The notes under the pieces were generated by a model. That model did no database searches. It saw nothing but the letters and a program-made list of their open reading frames with translations, and was not told where the DNA came from. From Jannaschia maritima (GTDB lineage: Bacteria; Pseudomonadota; Alphaproteobacteria; Rhodobacterales; Rhodobacteraceae): a stretch of 64,000 nt of DNA. Position 1 is the first letter of the stretch. Each line of letters opens with the position of its first letter. Shown here piece by piece: positions 8,560 to 16,056 of the stretch. A program made the translations under genes and the position numbers. The stretch is taken from assembly GCF_030973515.1 (NCBI RefSeq), contig NZ_JARGZA010000009.1, positions 107,596 to 171,595 on the forward strand, in the 5' to 3' direction.

Positions 8560-8965
8560 CCTCGGGCGATCCGACGATCCCGCCCTGCTACTCGACACCC
8601 ATGCCTTCGCCTGGCTGGCGGCGGCGCCGGACCTGCTCGGCGAACGCGCGCGCGACGCGATCGAACGGGCGGGTTCCATCGCCTACAGCACGGCGTCCCT
8701 CTACGAGATCGGCTTCAAGGTCCACCGGGGGCGTTGGGACTCGATGCGTCCGGTCCTCCCGACCCTGCCCGAGCGGGCGCGACGATCGGGGATCGGACAA
8801 GTCGAGGTTTCCGCGGAAATCCTGTCCGAGGCGGCAAGGCTGGATTGGGACCACGGCGATCCGTTCGACCGGATCCTGTCCGCGACGGCCACGCTTCGCG
8901 GTGAGATCCTGGTCACCCGGGATCGCTCCCTCCACGAAAGCCCGTTCGTCGCGACGATCTGGTAG
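8552..8965 (+). CDS. PIN-domain toxin, VapC-like ribonuclease
   Basis: This 137-residue protein is a probable RNA-cleaving toxin. The PIN-domain acidic residues are all visible: LLLDTHAFAWLAAAP near the N-terminus, STASLYEIGFKVHRG in the middle, and the DHGDPFDRILSATA and ILVTRDRSL motifs towards the C-terminus. It belongs to the PIN subgroup usually paired with Phd-type antitoxins. I chose the ATG at 8552, which overlaps the antitoxin stop (ATGAATGA); an upstream start at 8519 would lie deep inside the antitoxin. It ends 5 bases from the converging ccmE gene. Confidence 0.9.
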   Translation: MNDLGRSDDPALLLDTHAFAWLAAAPDLLGERARDAIERAGSIAYSTASLYEIGFKVHRGRWDSMRPVLPTLPERARRSGIGQVEVSAEILSEAARLDWDHGDPFDRILSATATLRGEILVTRDRSLHESPFVATIW

Positions 8966-8970
8966 GTCCC

Positions 8971-9414
8971 CTACCCCTCCGCGGGCTGATACACGCCCTG
9001 CTCCTTCAGGGCCTCGATCACCTCGACGGGCATGTAGGTCTCGTCGTGGCGGGCCAGGATCTCGTGGGCTACGAACGTGCCGTCCACGTAGCGGCCCGTC
9101 CCGACCATGCCCTCGCCCTCCCCGAACAGGTCTGGCAGCACGCCTTCGTAGGTGACCGGAATGGACGCGCCGCCATCGGTGACGTTGAACACGACCTGCG
9201 TGCCCCGCCCCCGCACTAGGGTCCCGTCCTCCACCAGACCGCCGATGCGGAACACCTCCGCCGCCGCGGGGGGCGCTTCGGCCACCTGGCTGGGCGAGCG
9301 GAAGAACGCGATCCCGTCGCGCATCGCATAGCCGACCAGCGCGCTCGACCCGGCCAGCAGCACGGCCGCGATGGCGACGATCTGGATGCGGCGGGTCTTG
9401 CGAAGGCTTCTCAT
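8971..9414 (-). CDS. ccmE: Cytochrome c maturation haem chaperone CcmE
   Basis: CcmE binds haem covalently in the periplasm and hands it to the CcmF/CcmH lyase. The 147-residue protein has an N-terminal membrane anchor (residues 10-29), an OB-fold domain with [34 protein letters not shown], and the haem-attachment His123 with Tyr127 in [10 protein letters not shown]. The C-terminal tail is short. Its ATG overlaps the murI stop as ATGA, so it is coupled to cell-wall gene murI rather than to ccmF, which lies 2.2 kb further downstream past the toxin-antitoxin and lysis genes. Confidence 0.96.
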   Translation of the reverse strand: MRSLRKTRRIQIVAIAAVLLAGSSALVGYAMRDGIAFFRSPSQVAEAPPAAAEVFRIGGLVEDGTLVRGRGTQVVFNVTDGGASIPVTYEGVLPDLFGEGEGMVGTGRYVDGTFVAHEILARHDETYMPVEVIEALKEQGVYQPAEG

Positions 9415-10220
9415 GGCGCGGCCTCGAAGGTCAGGGGACGGCGCAGGAACTGCGTGGCGCGGGCCGACACGCGGTCCGGATCCCCGGTGGTCATCATCGC
9501 GGCCGTCCCGCCCAGGGCGAAATGCGGCCTGCGCGACAGATAATCGGCCAGGCTGTCCGCGACAATGTCCGCCTGGCTGAACACGGTCACGTCCCCGCCC
9601 AGCGCGCGGCGGAAGCTGTCGGCGACCAGCGGGTAATGCGTGCATCCCAGGATCGCGGCCTGGGGATGGGGCATCTTGCGCTTCAGCGCGTCGACGTGGC
9701 TGCGCACCAGCGCGTCGGCCAGGATCATGTCCCCGTCCTCGATGGCGTCCACCACGCCCGCGCAGGCCTGCGCCTCGACGTCCACGCCCACGGCGCGGAA
9801 GGCCAACTCCCGCTGGAAGGCACGGCTCGCGACCGTGGCGGGCGTGGCGAACAGGGCGACCTGATTGACCGCCACCTCGCGCGGGGGGGAGTTGTCGCCC
9901 CAGCCGCGTTCCGACAGGGCCTCGATCAGGGGCACGAACACGCCCAGGACGCGCTTGCCCTGCGGCACCCCGTCCTCCTGCATCCGGCGCAATGCCGCGG
10001 CCGACGCCGTGTTGCACGCCAACACGACCAGATCGACCCGGTCCCACATCGCATGGACGGCGCGGACGGTCAGGGCATGGATGTCGTCCATCGTGCGCAC
10101 GCCGTACGGGGCGTGCGCGCTGTCGGCGTAATACAGGAGCGGCAGGTCCGGCAGGCGCCGCCGGACGGCATCCCATACGGTCAGGCCACCCAGGCCGCTG
10201 TCGAAGATGCCGACGCTCAT
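9411..10220 (-). CDS. murI: Glutamate racemase
   Basis: MurI interconverts L- and D-glutamate to supply D-Glu for peptidoglycan. The 269-residue protein carries the family markers: [13 protein letters not shown] at the start, [11 protein letters not shown], the catalytic Cys69 in LACNTASA and the second catalytic Cys193 with His195 in [12 protein letters not shown] chose the ATG at 10220, which begins just before the GIFDSG motif; the longer reading from 10316 adds 32 residues without family support. It is coupled to ccmE by an ATGA overlap. Confidence 0.95.
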   Translation of the reverse strand: MSVGIFDSGLGGLTVWDAVRRRLPDLPLLYYADSAHAPYGVRTMDDIHALTVRAVHAMWDRVDLVVLACNTASAAALRRMQEDGVPQGKRVLGVFVPLIEALSERGWGDNSPPREVAVNQVALFATPATVASRAFQRELAFRAVGVDVEAQACAGVVDAIEDGDMILADALVRSHVDALKRKMPHPQAAILGCTHYPLVADSFRRALGGDVTVFSQADIVADSLADYLSRRPHFALGGTAAMMTTGDPDRVSARATQFLRRPLTFEAAP

Positions 10221-10361
10221 CGTGATGGTCCCCGCTGCTGGCGTGGGGAATAGGGCGCCGGGCGGGGCCTTGTCCATCCGGGGCCCGTCCGGGCGATCGC
10301 TGCCAGGACATCGCACGGCACGATCCAGGCCACACCGCGACGGAACCCCACGAACGAAGAA

Positions 10362-10379
10362 GGCGCCCCGTGGGGCGCC
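10362..10379 (-). terminator. Probable terminator after acpP
   Basis: A perfect GGCGCCCC/GGGGCGCC hairpin with a 2-base loop lies about 28 bases beyond the acpP stop. On the minus strand it is followed by TTCTTCG, a moderately U-rich tail of the kind seen at several other gene ends in this window. Confidence 0.65.
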
Positions 10380-10406
10380 CGCGTCGTCACCACCGATCCA
10401 AAGGGA

Positions 10407-10640
10407 TCAGGTGTTCTCCTTGATGAACTTGACCGCGTCGCCGAAGGTCTGGATCGACTCCGCGGCGTCGTCGGGAATCTCGATCCCGAACTCTTCCTCG
10501 AAGGCCATCACGAGCTCCACGGTGTCCAGCGAGTCGGCGCCGAGATCGTCGATGAACGAGGCGTTCTCCTTCACCTTGTCCTCTTCCACGCCCAGATGCT
10601 CGACCACCTTCTTGCGGACGCGATCCTCGATGTCGCTCAT
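10407..10640 (-). CDS. acpP: Acyl carrier protein
   Basis: ACP carries growing acyl chains on a phosphopantetheine arm during fatty acid synthesis. The 77-residue acidic protein has the attachment Ser37 in the invariant [12 protein letters not shown] motif and the usual helix I sequence [22 protein letters not shown] ribosome-binding sequence precedes the ATG. It lies downstream of fabD and fabG on the same strand and is followed by a terminator-like hairpin, so fabF is not co-transcribed with it. Confidence 0.98.
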   Translation of the reverse strand: MSDIEDRVRKKVVEHLGVEEDKVKENASFIDDLGADSLDTVELVMAFEEEFGIEIPDDAAESIQTFGDAVKFIKENT

Positions 10641-10782
10641 GTCTGTACCTCGTATGGCGGCCCGAAGGCCCTGTATCGATCGACCGTTCCGGCCTGTGCG
10701 CGGCCTATATCATGGGGGTCCGCGATGGCAAATGCTATCGCGGGGTCCCCGATTCCGGCAGCGGAACCGCGGATCGGACGCC

Positions 10783-11520
10783 TCAGACCATCGCCAATCC
10801 GCCGTTCACGTGAAGGACCGTTCCCGTCACGTAGGCCGCCTCCGGGGACGCCAGGAACACGGCGGCGGCGGCGATCTCCTCGGGCGTGCCCATGCGACCC
10901 GCGGGCACCTGGGCGTCGATCTTGCCCCTCTGGTCGTCGGTCAGCTTGTCGGTCATCGCCGTCGCCACGAAGCCCGGCGCGATCGCGTTCACGGTGATCC
11001 CGCGCGACGCGACCTCGTGCGCCAGAGACTTGCCCATGCCCACCAGACCGGCCTTCGACGCGGCATAGTTCCCCTGCCCGGGATTGCCCGTGGCCCCCAC
11101 GACGGACGACACGTTCACGATGCGGCCCCACCGCGCCTTCATCATGCCCCGCAGGACCCCCCTGGACAGCTTGAAGGCGGCGGTCAGGTTCACCGCGATC
11201 ACGCCGTCCCATTCGTCGTCGGACATGCGCAGGAACAGGTTGTCGCGCGTCACGCCGGCATTGTTCACCAGGATGTCGACCGACCCCATCGCGGCCGCCG
11301 CGTCCTTCGGCAGGGCCGTGACCGCGCCCGCGTCCGACAGGTCGCAGGGCAGGACGTGGACCCGGTCGCCCAACTCCCCCGCAAGCGCCTTCAGCGGGTT
11401 CTCGCGCGTGCCGGACAGGCCCACCACGGCACCCCGGCCATGCAACGCGCGCGCGATCGCGGCCCCGATGCCGCCCGACGCGCCCGTGACCAGCGCGGCC
11501 TTTCCCGAAAGATCGAACAT
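10783..11520 (-). CDS. fabG: 3-oxoacyl-[acyl-carrier-protein] reductase
   Basis: FabG reduces 3-oxoacyl-ACP with NADPH in the elongation cycle. The 245-residue protein is a classical short-chain dehydrogenase: TGASGGIG dinucleotide motif at residues 12-19, VNNAG near 85-89, and the catalytic Ser139, Tyr152 and Lys156 in VNVSSVVG and NYAASKAG. The start at 11520 gives MFDLSGKAALVTG and overlaps the fabD stop as TGATG, so the longer reading to 11703 is not used. acpP follows after 142 bases. Confidence 0.96.
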   Translation of the reverse strand: MFDLSGKAALVTGASGGIGAAIARALHGRGAVVGLSGTRENPLKALAGELGDRVHVLPCDLSDAGAVTALPKDAAAAMGSVDILVNNAGVTRDNLFLRMSDDEWDGVIAVNLTAAFKLSRGVLRGMMKARWGRIVNVSSVVGATGNPGQGNYAASKAGLVGMGKSLAHEVASRGITVNAIAPGFVATAMTDKLTDDQRGKIDAQVPAGRMGTPEEIAAAAVFLASPEAAYVTGTVLHVNGGLAMV

Positions 11521-12476
11521 CAACCCTCTTTCCCCTCGTGCAAGGACTCCAGCGCAGCCGCGACGTCGTCCGGCGTGCCCACGCTGCGCGTGGCGATCGA
11601 GCGGTCGATGCGTCGCACCATGCCCGACAGGGCCTTGCCAGCCCCGATCTCCCACGTCTCGGTCACGGCGGCGGCGGCCATGGCAGCCACGCTCTCGCGC
11701 CATCGGACCGCACCGGTGACCTGCCGAACCAGCAGGTCGCGGATCGTGGCCGCGTCCGTCGCGGGCGCCGCGGTGACGTTCGCCACGACGGGCACGACGG
11801 GGTCCCGGATCTCGACCCGGTCCAGCGCGTCGGCCATGGCCTGCGCCGCCGGTGCCATCAGCGCGCAGTGGAAGGGGGCGGAGACGGGCAGCATCACGGC
11901 GCGCTTGGCGCCCGCCGCCTTGGCCAGCTCCACCGCACGTTCGACCGCCGCCGTGTCGCCGGAAACGACCACCTGCGCGGGATCGTTGTCGTTCGCGGCC
12001 TCGCAGACCCCGTCCCCCGAAGCCTCGGCCGCGATCCCGCGCACCGCGTCCGCGTCCAGGCCCAGAAGCGCCGCCATCGCGCCCCGCCCCGCCGGCACGG
12101 CATCCTGCATGGCCTCGCCCCTCAGGCGCAGCAACCGGACGGCATCCTCCAGCGACAGCGATCCAGCAGCGACTAGCGCCGAATACTCACCCAGCGAATG
12201 TCCGGCCACCATCGCGGCATGGGTCGCGACGGACAGGCCGCCCGCCTCCAGGGCCCGCAGGGCCGCGACCGACGTCGCCATCAATGCCGGCTGGGCGTTG
12301 CGCGTCAGCGTCAGCGTGTCCTGCGCACCGTTCCAGATCAGCCCCGATAGGTCCTCGCCCAAGGCGGCATCGACGGCGTCGAAGACGGCGCGGGCCTCCG
12401 GATGGGCGAAGGCCAGATCCCGTCCCATCCCGATGGTCTGCGCCCCCTGCCCCGGAAAGACGAGTGCACGTGTCAT
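11520..12476 (-). CDS. fabD: Malonyl-CoA:ACP transacylase
   Basis: FabD loads malonate from CoA onto ACP. The 318-residue protein shows FPGQGAQTIGMG at residues 7-18, the nucleophile Ser94 in AGHSLGEYSAL, and His203 in LPVSAPFHCALM; the LTRNAQPALMATS segment is also typical. The ATG at 12476 (MTRALVFPGQGAQ) fits the family; an upstream reading to 12551 lacks support. It is the first gene of a fabD-fabG-acpP unit and is divergent from the cytochrome b561 gene across a 161-base gap. Confidence 0.96.
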   Translation of the reverse strand: MTRALVFPGQGAQTIGMGRDLAFAHPEARAVFDAVDAALGEDLSGLIWNGAQDTLTLTRNAQPALMATSVAALRALEAGGLSVATHAAMVAGHSLGEYSALVAAGSLSLEDAVRLLRLRGEAMQDAVPAGRGAMAALLGLDADAVRGIAAEASGDGVCEAANDNDPAQVVVSGDTAAVERAVELAKAAGAKRAVMLPVSAPFHCALMAPAAQAMADALDRVEIRDPVVPVVANVTAAPATDAATIRDLLVRQVTGAVRWRESVAAMAAAAVTETWEIGAGKALSGMVRRIDRSIATRSVGTPDDVAAALESLHEGKEG

Positions 12477-12637
12477 GGTTTCCTCCGCCGTCCGGGACCT
12501 CGCGCGGGCACCTAGCGCGCGGCGGACGGGGTCGCAATCGTCGCGGATCACGCACCGTGGTTGTGCGCAGGTCGCGGATGACCGACGACGCAGGACGTCC
12601 TAGGTTCGAGCACGTACCGCGTCACAGGGGTTCCGCC

Positions 12638-13861
12638 ATGATCGCCGCCACCCGCCGGACCGAAGCCACCAACACCGTCCGGACCTATGGCTGGGTTGAA
12701 CGCGCGTTCCATTGGACGATCGCCGCGCTGATGCTCACGGTGATCCCCCTGGGCGCGATCGCCTACCGGATGCCGGTGCAGACCGATGCGCAGATCGAAC
12801 GGGTCGTGCTGCTCTTCAGCGCGCACAAGACCGTGGGCCTGGCAATCTTCTTCGTGGCCCTGGCGCGCATCCTGTGGGCCCTGTCGCAACCCCGGCCCCG
12901 CCCCCTGCACGGCGGGTGGGAAGGCAGGCTCGCCGCCGCGGTGCATTGGCTCCTCTACGGCAGCCTGGTGATCGTGCCGCTCCTGGGCTGGACGCATCAC
13001 GCGGCGGCCACGGGCTTCGCGCCGATCTGGTGGCCCTTCGGCCAGACCCTGCCGTTCGTGCCCCGGGACCCGGACCTGTCCGCCACCTTGGGCACGCTGC
13101 ACAAGACGTTCAACAAGGTGCTGGTCGCCGCGCTGATCCTGCACGTCGCGGGCGCGATCAAGCATGCCGCCGTCGACCGCGACGCGACGATGGCCCGGAT
13201 GTGGCGCGGCACCGATCCGGGACCCCTGCCCGAACGGTCCCGCGGCCACGCCCTGCCCGCCGTCGTGGCGCTGGGCGTCTGGGCCGCGACCCTCGGCGTG
13301 GGCCTGGCCCTGGTGCCCCAGGGCGCGCAGGCGGTGGGCGGCGTGGCGCAGGTCGACGCGCCGGCGAACTGGACCGTGGAGGACGGCACCCTGTCCATCA
13401 CCGTCACGCAACTGGGATCGGCCGTCACCGGCAGCTTCGCCGATTGGCAGGCGTCGATCGACTTCGACGACGCCACCGGCACGGGCGCGGTCGAGGTGTC
13501 GGTCGCCACCGGGTCCCTGACCCTGGGGTCGGTCAGCGGCCAGGCGACGGGGGACGAGTTCCTGGCCTCCGGCGCGTTCCCCACCGCGACCTTCGCCGCC
13601 GACATCGCGCCCGCCGAGGACGGAACCGGCCACGTGGCGGAGGGCACGCTGACGATCCGCGACGTCGTCGTCCCCGTCACGCTGCCCTTCGACCTGGACG
13701 TGGAGGGCGACACCGCCACGATGTCCGGCAGCACCGACGTGGACCGCCGCGACTTCGAGATGGGGCAGGCCTATCCCGACGAATCGAACGTCGGCTTCGG
13801 CGTCACGATATCCGTCGAGCTGACCGCCCAGCGGGGCGACGGCGCCGTCCCGGCCAGCTGA
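12638..13861 (+). CDS. Cytochrome b561 fused to a YceI-like domain
   Basis: This 407-residue protein joins two modules. The N-terminal half is a four-helix prokaryotic cytochrome b561 with candidate haem histidines in RAFHWTIAALM, SAHKTVGLAIFF, AVHWLLYGSLV and ILHVAGAIKH. After a linker and a further hydrophobic segment (LPAVVALGVWAATLGVGLAL) comes a YceI-type lipocalin-like domain from about residue 225, with WTVEDGTLSITVTQLG, GSFADWQASIDFD and a terminal VGFGVTISVEL. YceI proteins bind polyisoprenoid lipids in the periplasm, so the fusion may couple a quinone-like lipid to electron transfer; this is inference. The ATG at 12638 follows a GGGG-rich leader. Confidence 0.88.
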   Translation: MIAATRRTEATNTVRTYGWVERAFHWTIAALMLTVIPLGAIAYRMPVQTDAQIERVVLLFSAHKTVGLAIFFVALARILWALSQPRPRPLHGGWEGRLAAAVHWLLYGSLVIVPLLGWTHHAAATGFAPIWWPFGQTLPFVPRDPDLSATLGTLHKTFNKVLVAALILHVAGAIKHAAVDRDATMARMWRGTDPGPLPERSRGHALPAVVALGVWAATLGVGLALVPQGAQAVGGVAQVDAPANWTVEDGTLSITVTQLGSAVTGSFADWQASIDFDDATGTGAVEVSVATGSLTLGSVSGQATGDEFLASGAFPTATFAADIAPAEDGTGHVAEGTLTIRDVVVPVTLPFDLDVEGDTATMSGSTDVDRRDFEMGQAYPDESNVGFGVTISVELTAQRGDGAVPAS

Positions 13862-13924
13862 CGGGCTTCGGGGAAGCGCCCACGTCGAGGCGATCGACGC
13901 CGCGCAGGCCATGCCCAAAGGAAA

Positions 13925-13946
13925 GGGCCGCCCGGCAGGGCGGCCC
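13925..13946 (-). terminator. Terminator after bioY, between convergent genes
   Basis: GGGCCGCCC and GGGCGGCCC form a perfect 9-base stem with a GGCA loop between the convergent cytochrome b561 and bioY genes. On the minus strand it is followed by TTTCCTTT, so it is best read as the bioY terminator. Confidence 0.75.
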
Positions 13947-13969
13947 ATCCGAAGCGGGTGCGAAGGTCG

Positions 13970-14539
13970 TCAGCGTCGCAGCAAGGTGGCCCCGCCCGCG
14001 ACCAGCAGGGCGGCCAGCACGGCCTTGACCGCGTCGCCCAGAAGGAAGGGGTACATGAAGGCGCCCAGCATCGCGCCCGCGTCCATCGAAGCCCAGCCCG
14101 CCTCGATGCCCACCGCGCCCGCCACCGCGAAGGGCCAGGCCAGACCGAAGACATAAAGGACGGCGGAGGCCAGCAGCGCCGCCGCGATCATGGCGACCAG
14201 GCCGCGCCCCGCCGCCTGCCCCGCGATCCAGGCCATCGCGACGAAGCCCACCAGGAAGCCCGCCGTGGGTCCGGCGAAGGCCACGCCGTTCCGCATCCCC
14301 GTGAAGACCGGTAGACCCGCCAGCCCCTCGAGGAGGTAGAGGACCACCGTCGCCGCCGCCAGGGTCGGACCGAACGCCAGCCCGATTGCCAGCACGGCCA
14401 GCGTCTGCAGGGTCATCGGAACCGGGAAGAACGGGACCGAGATCTGCGCCGCCACCGCGATCAGCGCGCTGCCCGCGACGGCCGCGGCAATCTGCTTGGG
14501 CCAGGTCATCCGGCCCAGGGCCAGGGTCGTCAGGGTCAT
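13970..14539 (-). CDS. bioY: Biotin transporter BioY
   Basis: BioY is the substrate-binding membrane subunit (S component) of the ECF biotin importer, and can work alone in some bacteria. The 189-residue protein has about six membrane helices and the family sequence QISVPFFPVPMTLQTLAVL near residues 32-50, then YLLEGLAGLPVF and the FAGPTAGFLVGF motif. Start at the ATG at 14539. A TTGACA (14595-14590) lies upstream on the minus strand as a possible -35 element. No bioMN or biotin synthesis genes are in the window. Confidence 0.93.
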   Translation of the reverse strand: MTLTTLALGRMTWPKQIAAAVAGSALIAVAAQISVPFFPVPMTLQTLAVLAIGLAFGPTLAAATVVLYLLEGLAGLPVFTGMRNGVAFAGPTAGFLVGFVAMAWIAGQAAGRGLVAMIAAALLASAVLYVFGLAWPFAVAGAVGIEAGWASMDAGAMLGAFMYPFLLGDAVKAVLAALLVAGGATLLRR

Positions 14540-14559
14540 GTCCACCACTCCATGCGTTT

Positions 14560-14577
14560 GGGCGGCTTTTGCCGCCC
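14560..14577. promoter_or_regulatory. Perfect hairpin in the bioY 5' region
   Basis: GGGCGGC-TTTT-GCCGCCC is a perfect 7-base inverted repeat about 21 bases before the bioY start and about 13 bases from a TTGACA that could be its -35 element. It could be an operator or a leader hairpin hindering translation. It does not match the BioR site pattern as I know it. Confidence 0.4.
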
Positions 14578-14632
14578 CGTGGCGGGCGGTGTCAACTTGT
14601 GCCTGGACCCTTCGCATGCGACGCACGCGGCC

Positions 14633-15289
14633 ATGACCCGACCCGACCTCGCACTCGTCACCGGCGCCTCCCGCGGATTGGGGGCCGCGGTCGCGGAACG
14701 CCTGGCGTCGCGCGGAACGCACGTCCTGGCCGTGGCCCGCACGCAGGGCGCGTTGGAGGAACTGGACGACCGCATCCAGGCCGCGGGCGGACAGGCGACG
14801 CTGGCGCCGATGGACGTGACGGATGCGGGCGCGATGCAGCACCTGTGCCGCTCGATCTACGACCGGTGGGGCAAGCTGCCGCTTTGGGTCCACACGGCCG
14901 TAGAGGTCCCGCCCCTGTCGCCCGCCGTCTCGATCCCGGAACGCGACATGGCCAGGGCGGTGGACTGCAACGTCACCGCGCTGTCCCGCCTGATCGCGTA
15001 TGTCGCGCCGCTGCTGCGGGCCGCGGGCGGGGGGACGGCCGTGTTCTTCGACGACGACCGCCCGATCAAGTTCGCCGGCGGCTATCTGGCCACGAAGGCC
15101 GCGCAGCGGGCCATGGTCCAGGCCTGGCAGGCGGAGGCGACGACCGACGGCGCGACCGCCGTCCACCTGCTGACCCCGCGCCCCATGCCCACCGCCCTCC
15201 GCGCCCGCTTCCACCCCGGCGAGGACCGCGCGAAGCTGGCGACCTGCCCGGCGGAGGCGGCGCGGTTGATGGGTGACGTGGGACTGTAG
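14633..15289 (+). CDS. Short-chain dehydrogenase/reductase family protein
   Basis: This 218-residue protein is an SDR oxidoreductase of unknown substrate. It has the nucleotide-binding TGASRGLG motif at residues 11-18, a cofactor-binding VARTQGALEEL segment, and YLATK as the YxxxK active-site motif near residue 148. The usual NNAG motif is replaced by HTAVEVPPL and the catalytic serine position reads VFFDDDR, so the active site is divergent. Start at the ATG at 14633, directly before LALVTGAS. It is divergent from bioY with 93 bases between. Confidence 0.85.
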   Translation: MTRPDLALVTGASRGLGAAVAERLASRGTHVLAVARTQGALEELDDRIQAAGGQATLAPMDVTDAGAMQHLCRSIYDRWGKLPLWVHTAVEVPPLSPAVSIPERDMARAVDCNVTALSRLIAYVAPLLRAAGGGTAVFFDDDRPIKFAGGYLATKAAQRAMVQAWQAEATTDGATAVHLLTPRPMPTALRARFHPGEDRAKLATCPAEAARLMGDVGL

Positions 15290-15326
15290 CACCGTGTTAC
15301 GCTCGAGGCGCGGAGCGTTCGATCCG

Positions 15327-15704
15327 TCAGGGCGAACGTTTAACAGTGCCGTTCGCCGGCGCAATCTTCTTCGGCTTAAGGGACATGGCAGCCGCCCGCT
15401 CAACGAACCGTCCATGTAGACCAGATCGGGGAACACTCTGTTCCCAGGCATTGCGAGTAAGTCCGGACTTATCGACCCGGTAGGTCCTCGCACCGCTTAC
15501 CGATCTAATGTCGCTAACCGACGCATCCCACGATGCAAGCGGTTCTAGAACGATCTCCTCGGCAGAAGGATTGCCTTGGCGCGGATCGACGTCCGAAAGG
15601 CGAACCAACGTCCGCCCCTGCACCAGAAGCATGCGGATCATACTCTGCACCCCAGCGGCGAGCTGCTCTTCTTCCGATAGTGCGATGTATTCTTCGTATG
15701 TCAT
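15327..15704 (-). CDS. Hypothetical protein, second gene of an unknown pair
   Basis: This 125-residue protein begins MTYEEYIALSEEEQLAAG and contains VRLSDVDPRQGNPSAEEIVLEPLASWD; I recognise no family. The C-terminal 30 residues are basic (LKPKKIAPANGTVKRSP). Its base composition is less GC-rich than the flanking liv genes. The start lies 3 bases after the stop of the gene at 15708-16055, so the two are surely co-transcribed. The pair sits at the 3' end of the liv operon. Confidence 0.68.
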   Translation of the reverse strand: MTYEEYIALSEEEQLAAGVQSMIRMLLVQGRTLVRLSDVDPRQGNPSAEEIVLEPLASWDASVSDIRSVSGARTYRVDKSGLTRNAWEQSVPRSGLHGRFVERAAAMSLKPKKIAPANGTVKRSP

Positions 15705-15707
15705 CGA

Positions 15708-16055
15708 TCAGATCCCGAATGCACTTCGGAACGTAGCGAGGAAACCAAGACGTTTCAATTTCTCGTCCACCGGATCCGACGGATCGGGCGGACGGATACT
15801 GCCCACTGCGACCTCGAATGCGTTCCCAACCTTGGTGGTCAGAAACATGACCTCATACCCGTGGAGTTCCCTTATACGAATACCGGCCACTTCCCGATCG
15901 CGGGGCGAGAACGCCACCTCCTGCAGGTTCTTTCCAATCGCCTCCACAACCCGTTCGGACAGCCCGAACTGCGCGATGTCGAACTCCGCCTGCTCCGTCG
16001 TCACCACCCGCACGGGCAGTCCACGCTTCGCGAAATATGACGTCCGCGCGGCCAC
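15708..16055 (-). CDS. Hypothetical protein, possible RelE/ParE-like fold
   Basis: This 115-residue protein has the segment LHGYEVMFLTTKVGNAFEVAVGSIRPPDP, whose layout recalls RelE/ParE-type toxins or related small beta-rich proteins, but the similarity is too weak to claim. The start is a GTG at 16055, since there is no ATG before codon 69; it lies one base from the livM stop. Composition is less GC-rich than livM. With the gene at 15327-15704 it forms a two-gene unit of unknown role appended to the liv operon. Confidence 0.7.
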   Translation of the reverse strand: MAARTSYFAKRGLPVRVVTTEQAEFDIAQFGLSERVVEAIGKNLQEVAFSPRDREVAGIRIRELHGYEVMFLTTKVGNAFEVAVGSIRPPDPSDPVDEKLKRLGFLATFRSAFGI

Positions 16056-16056
16056 C

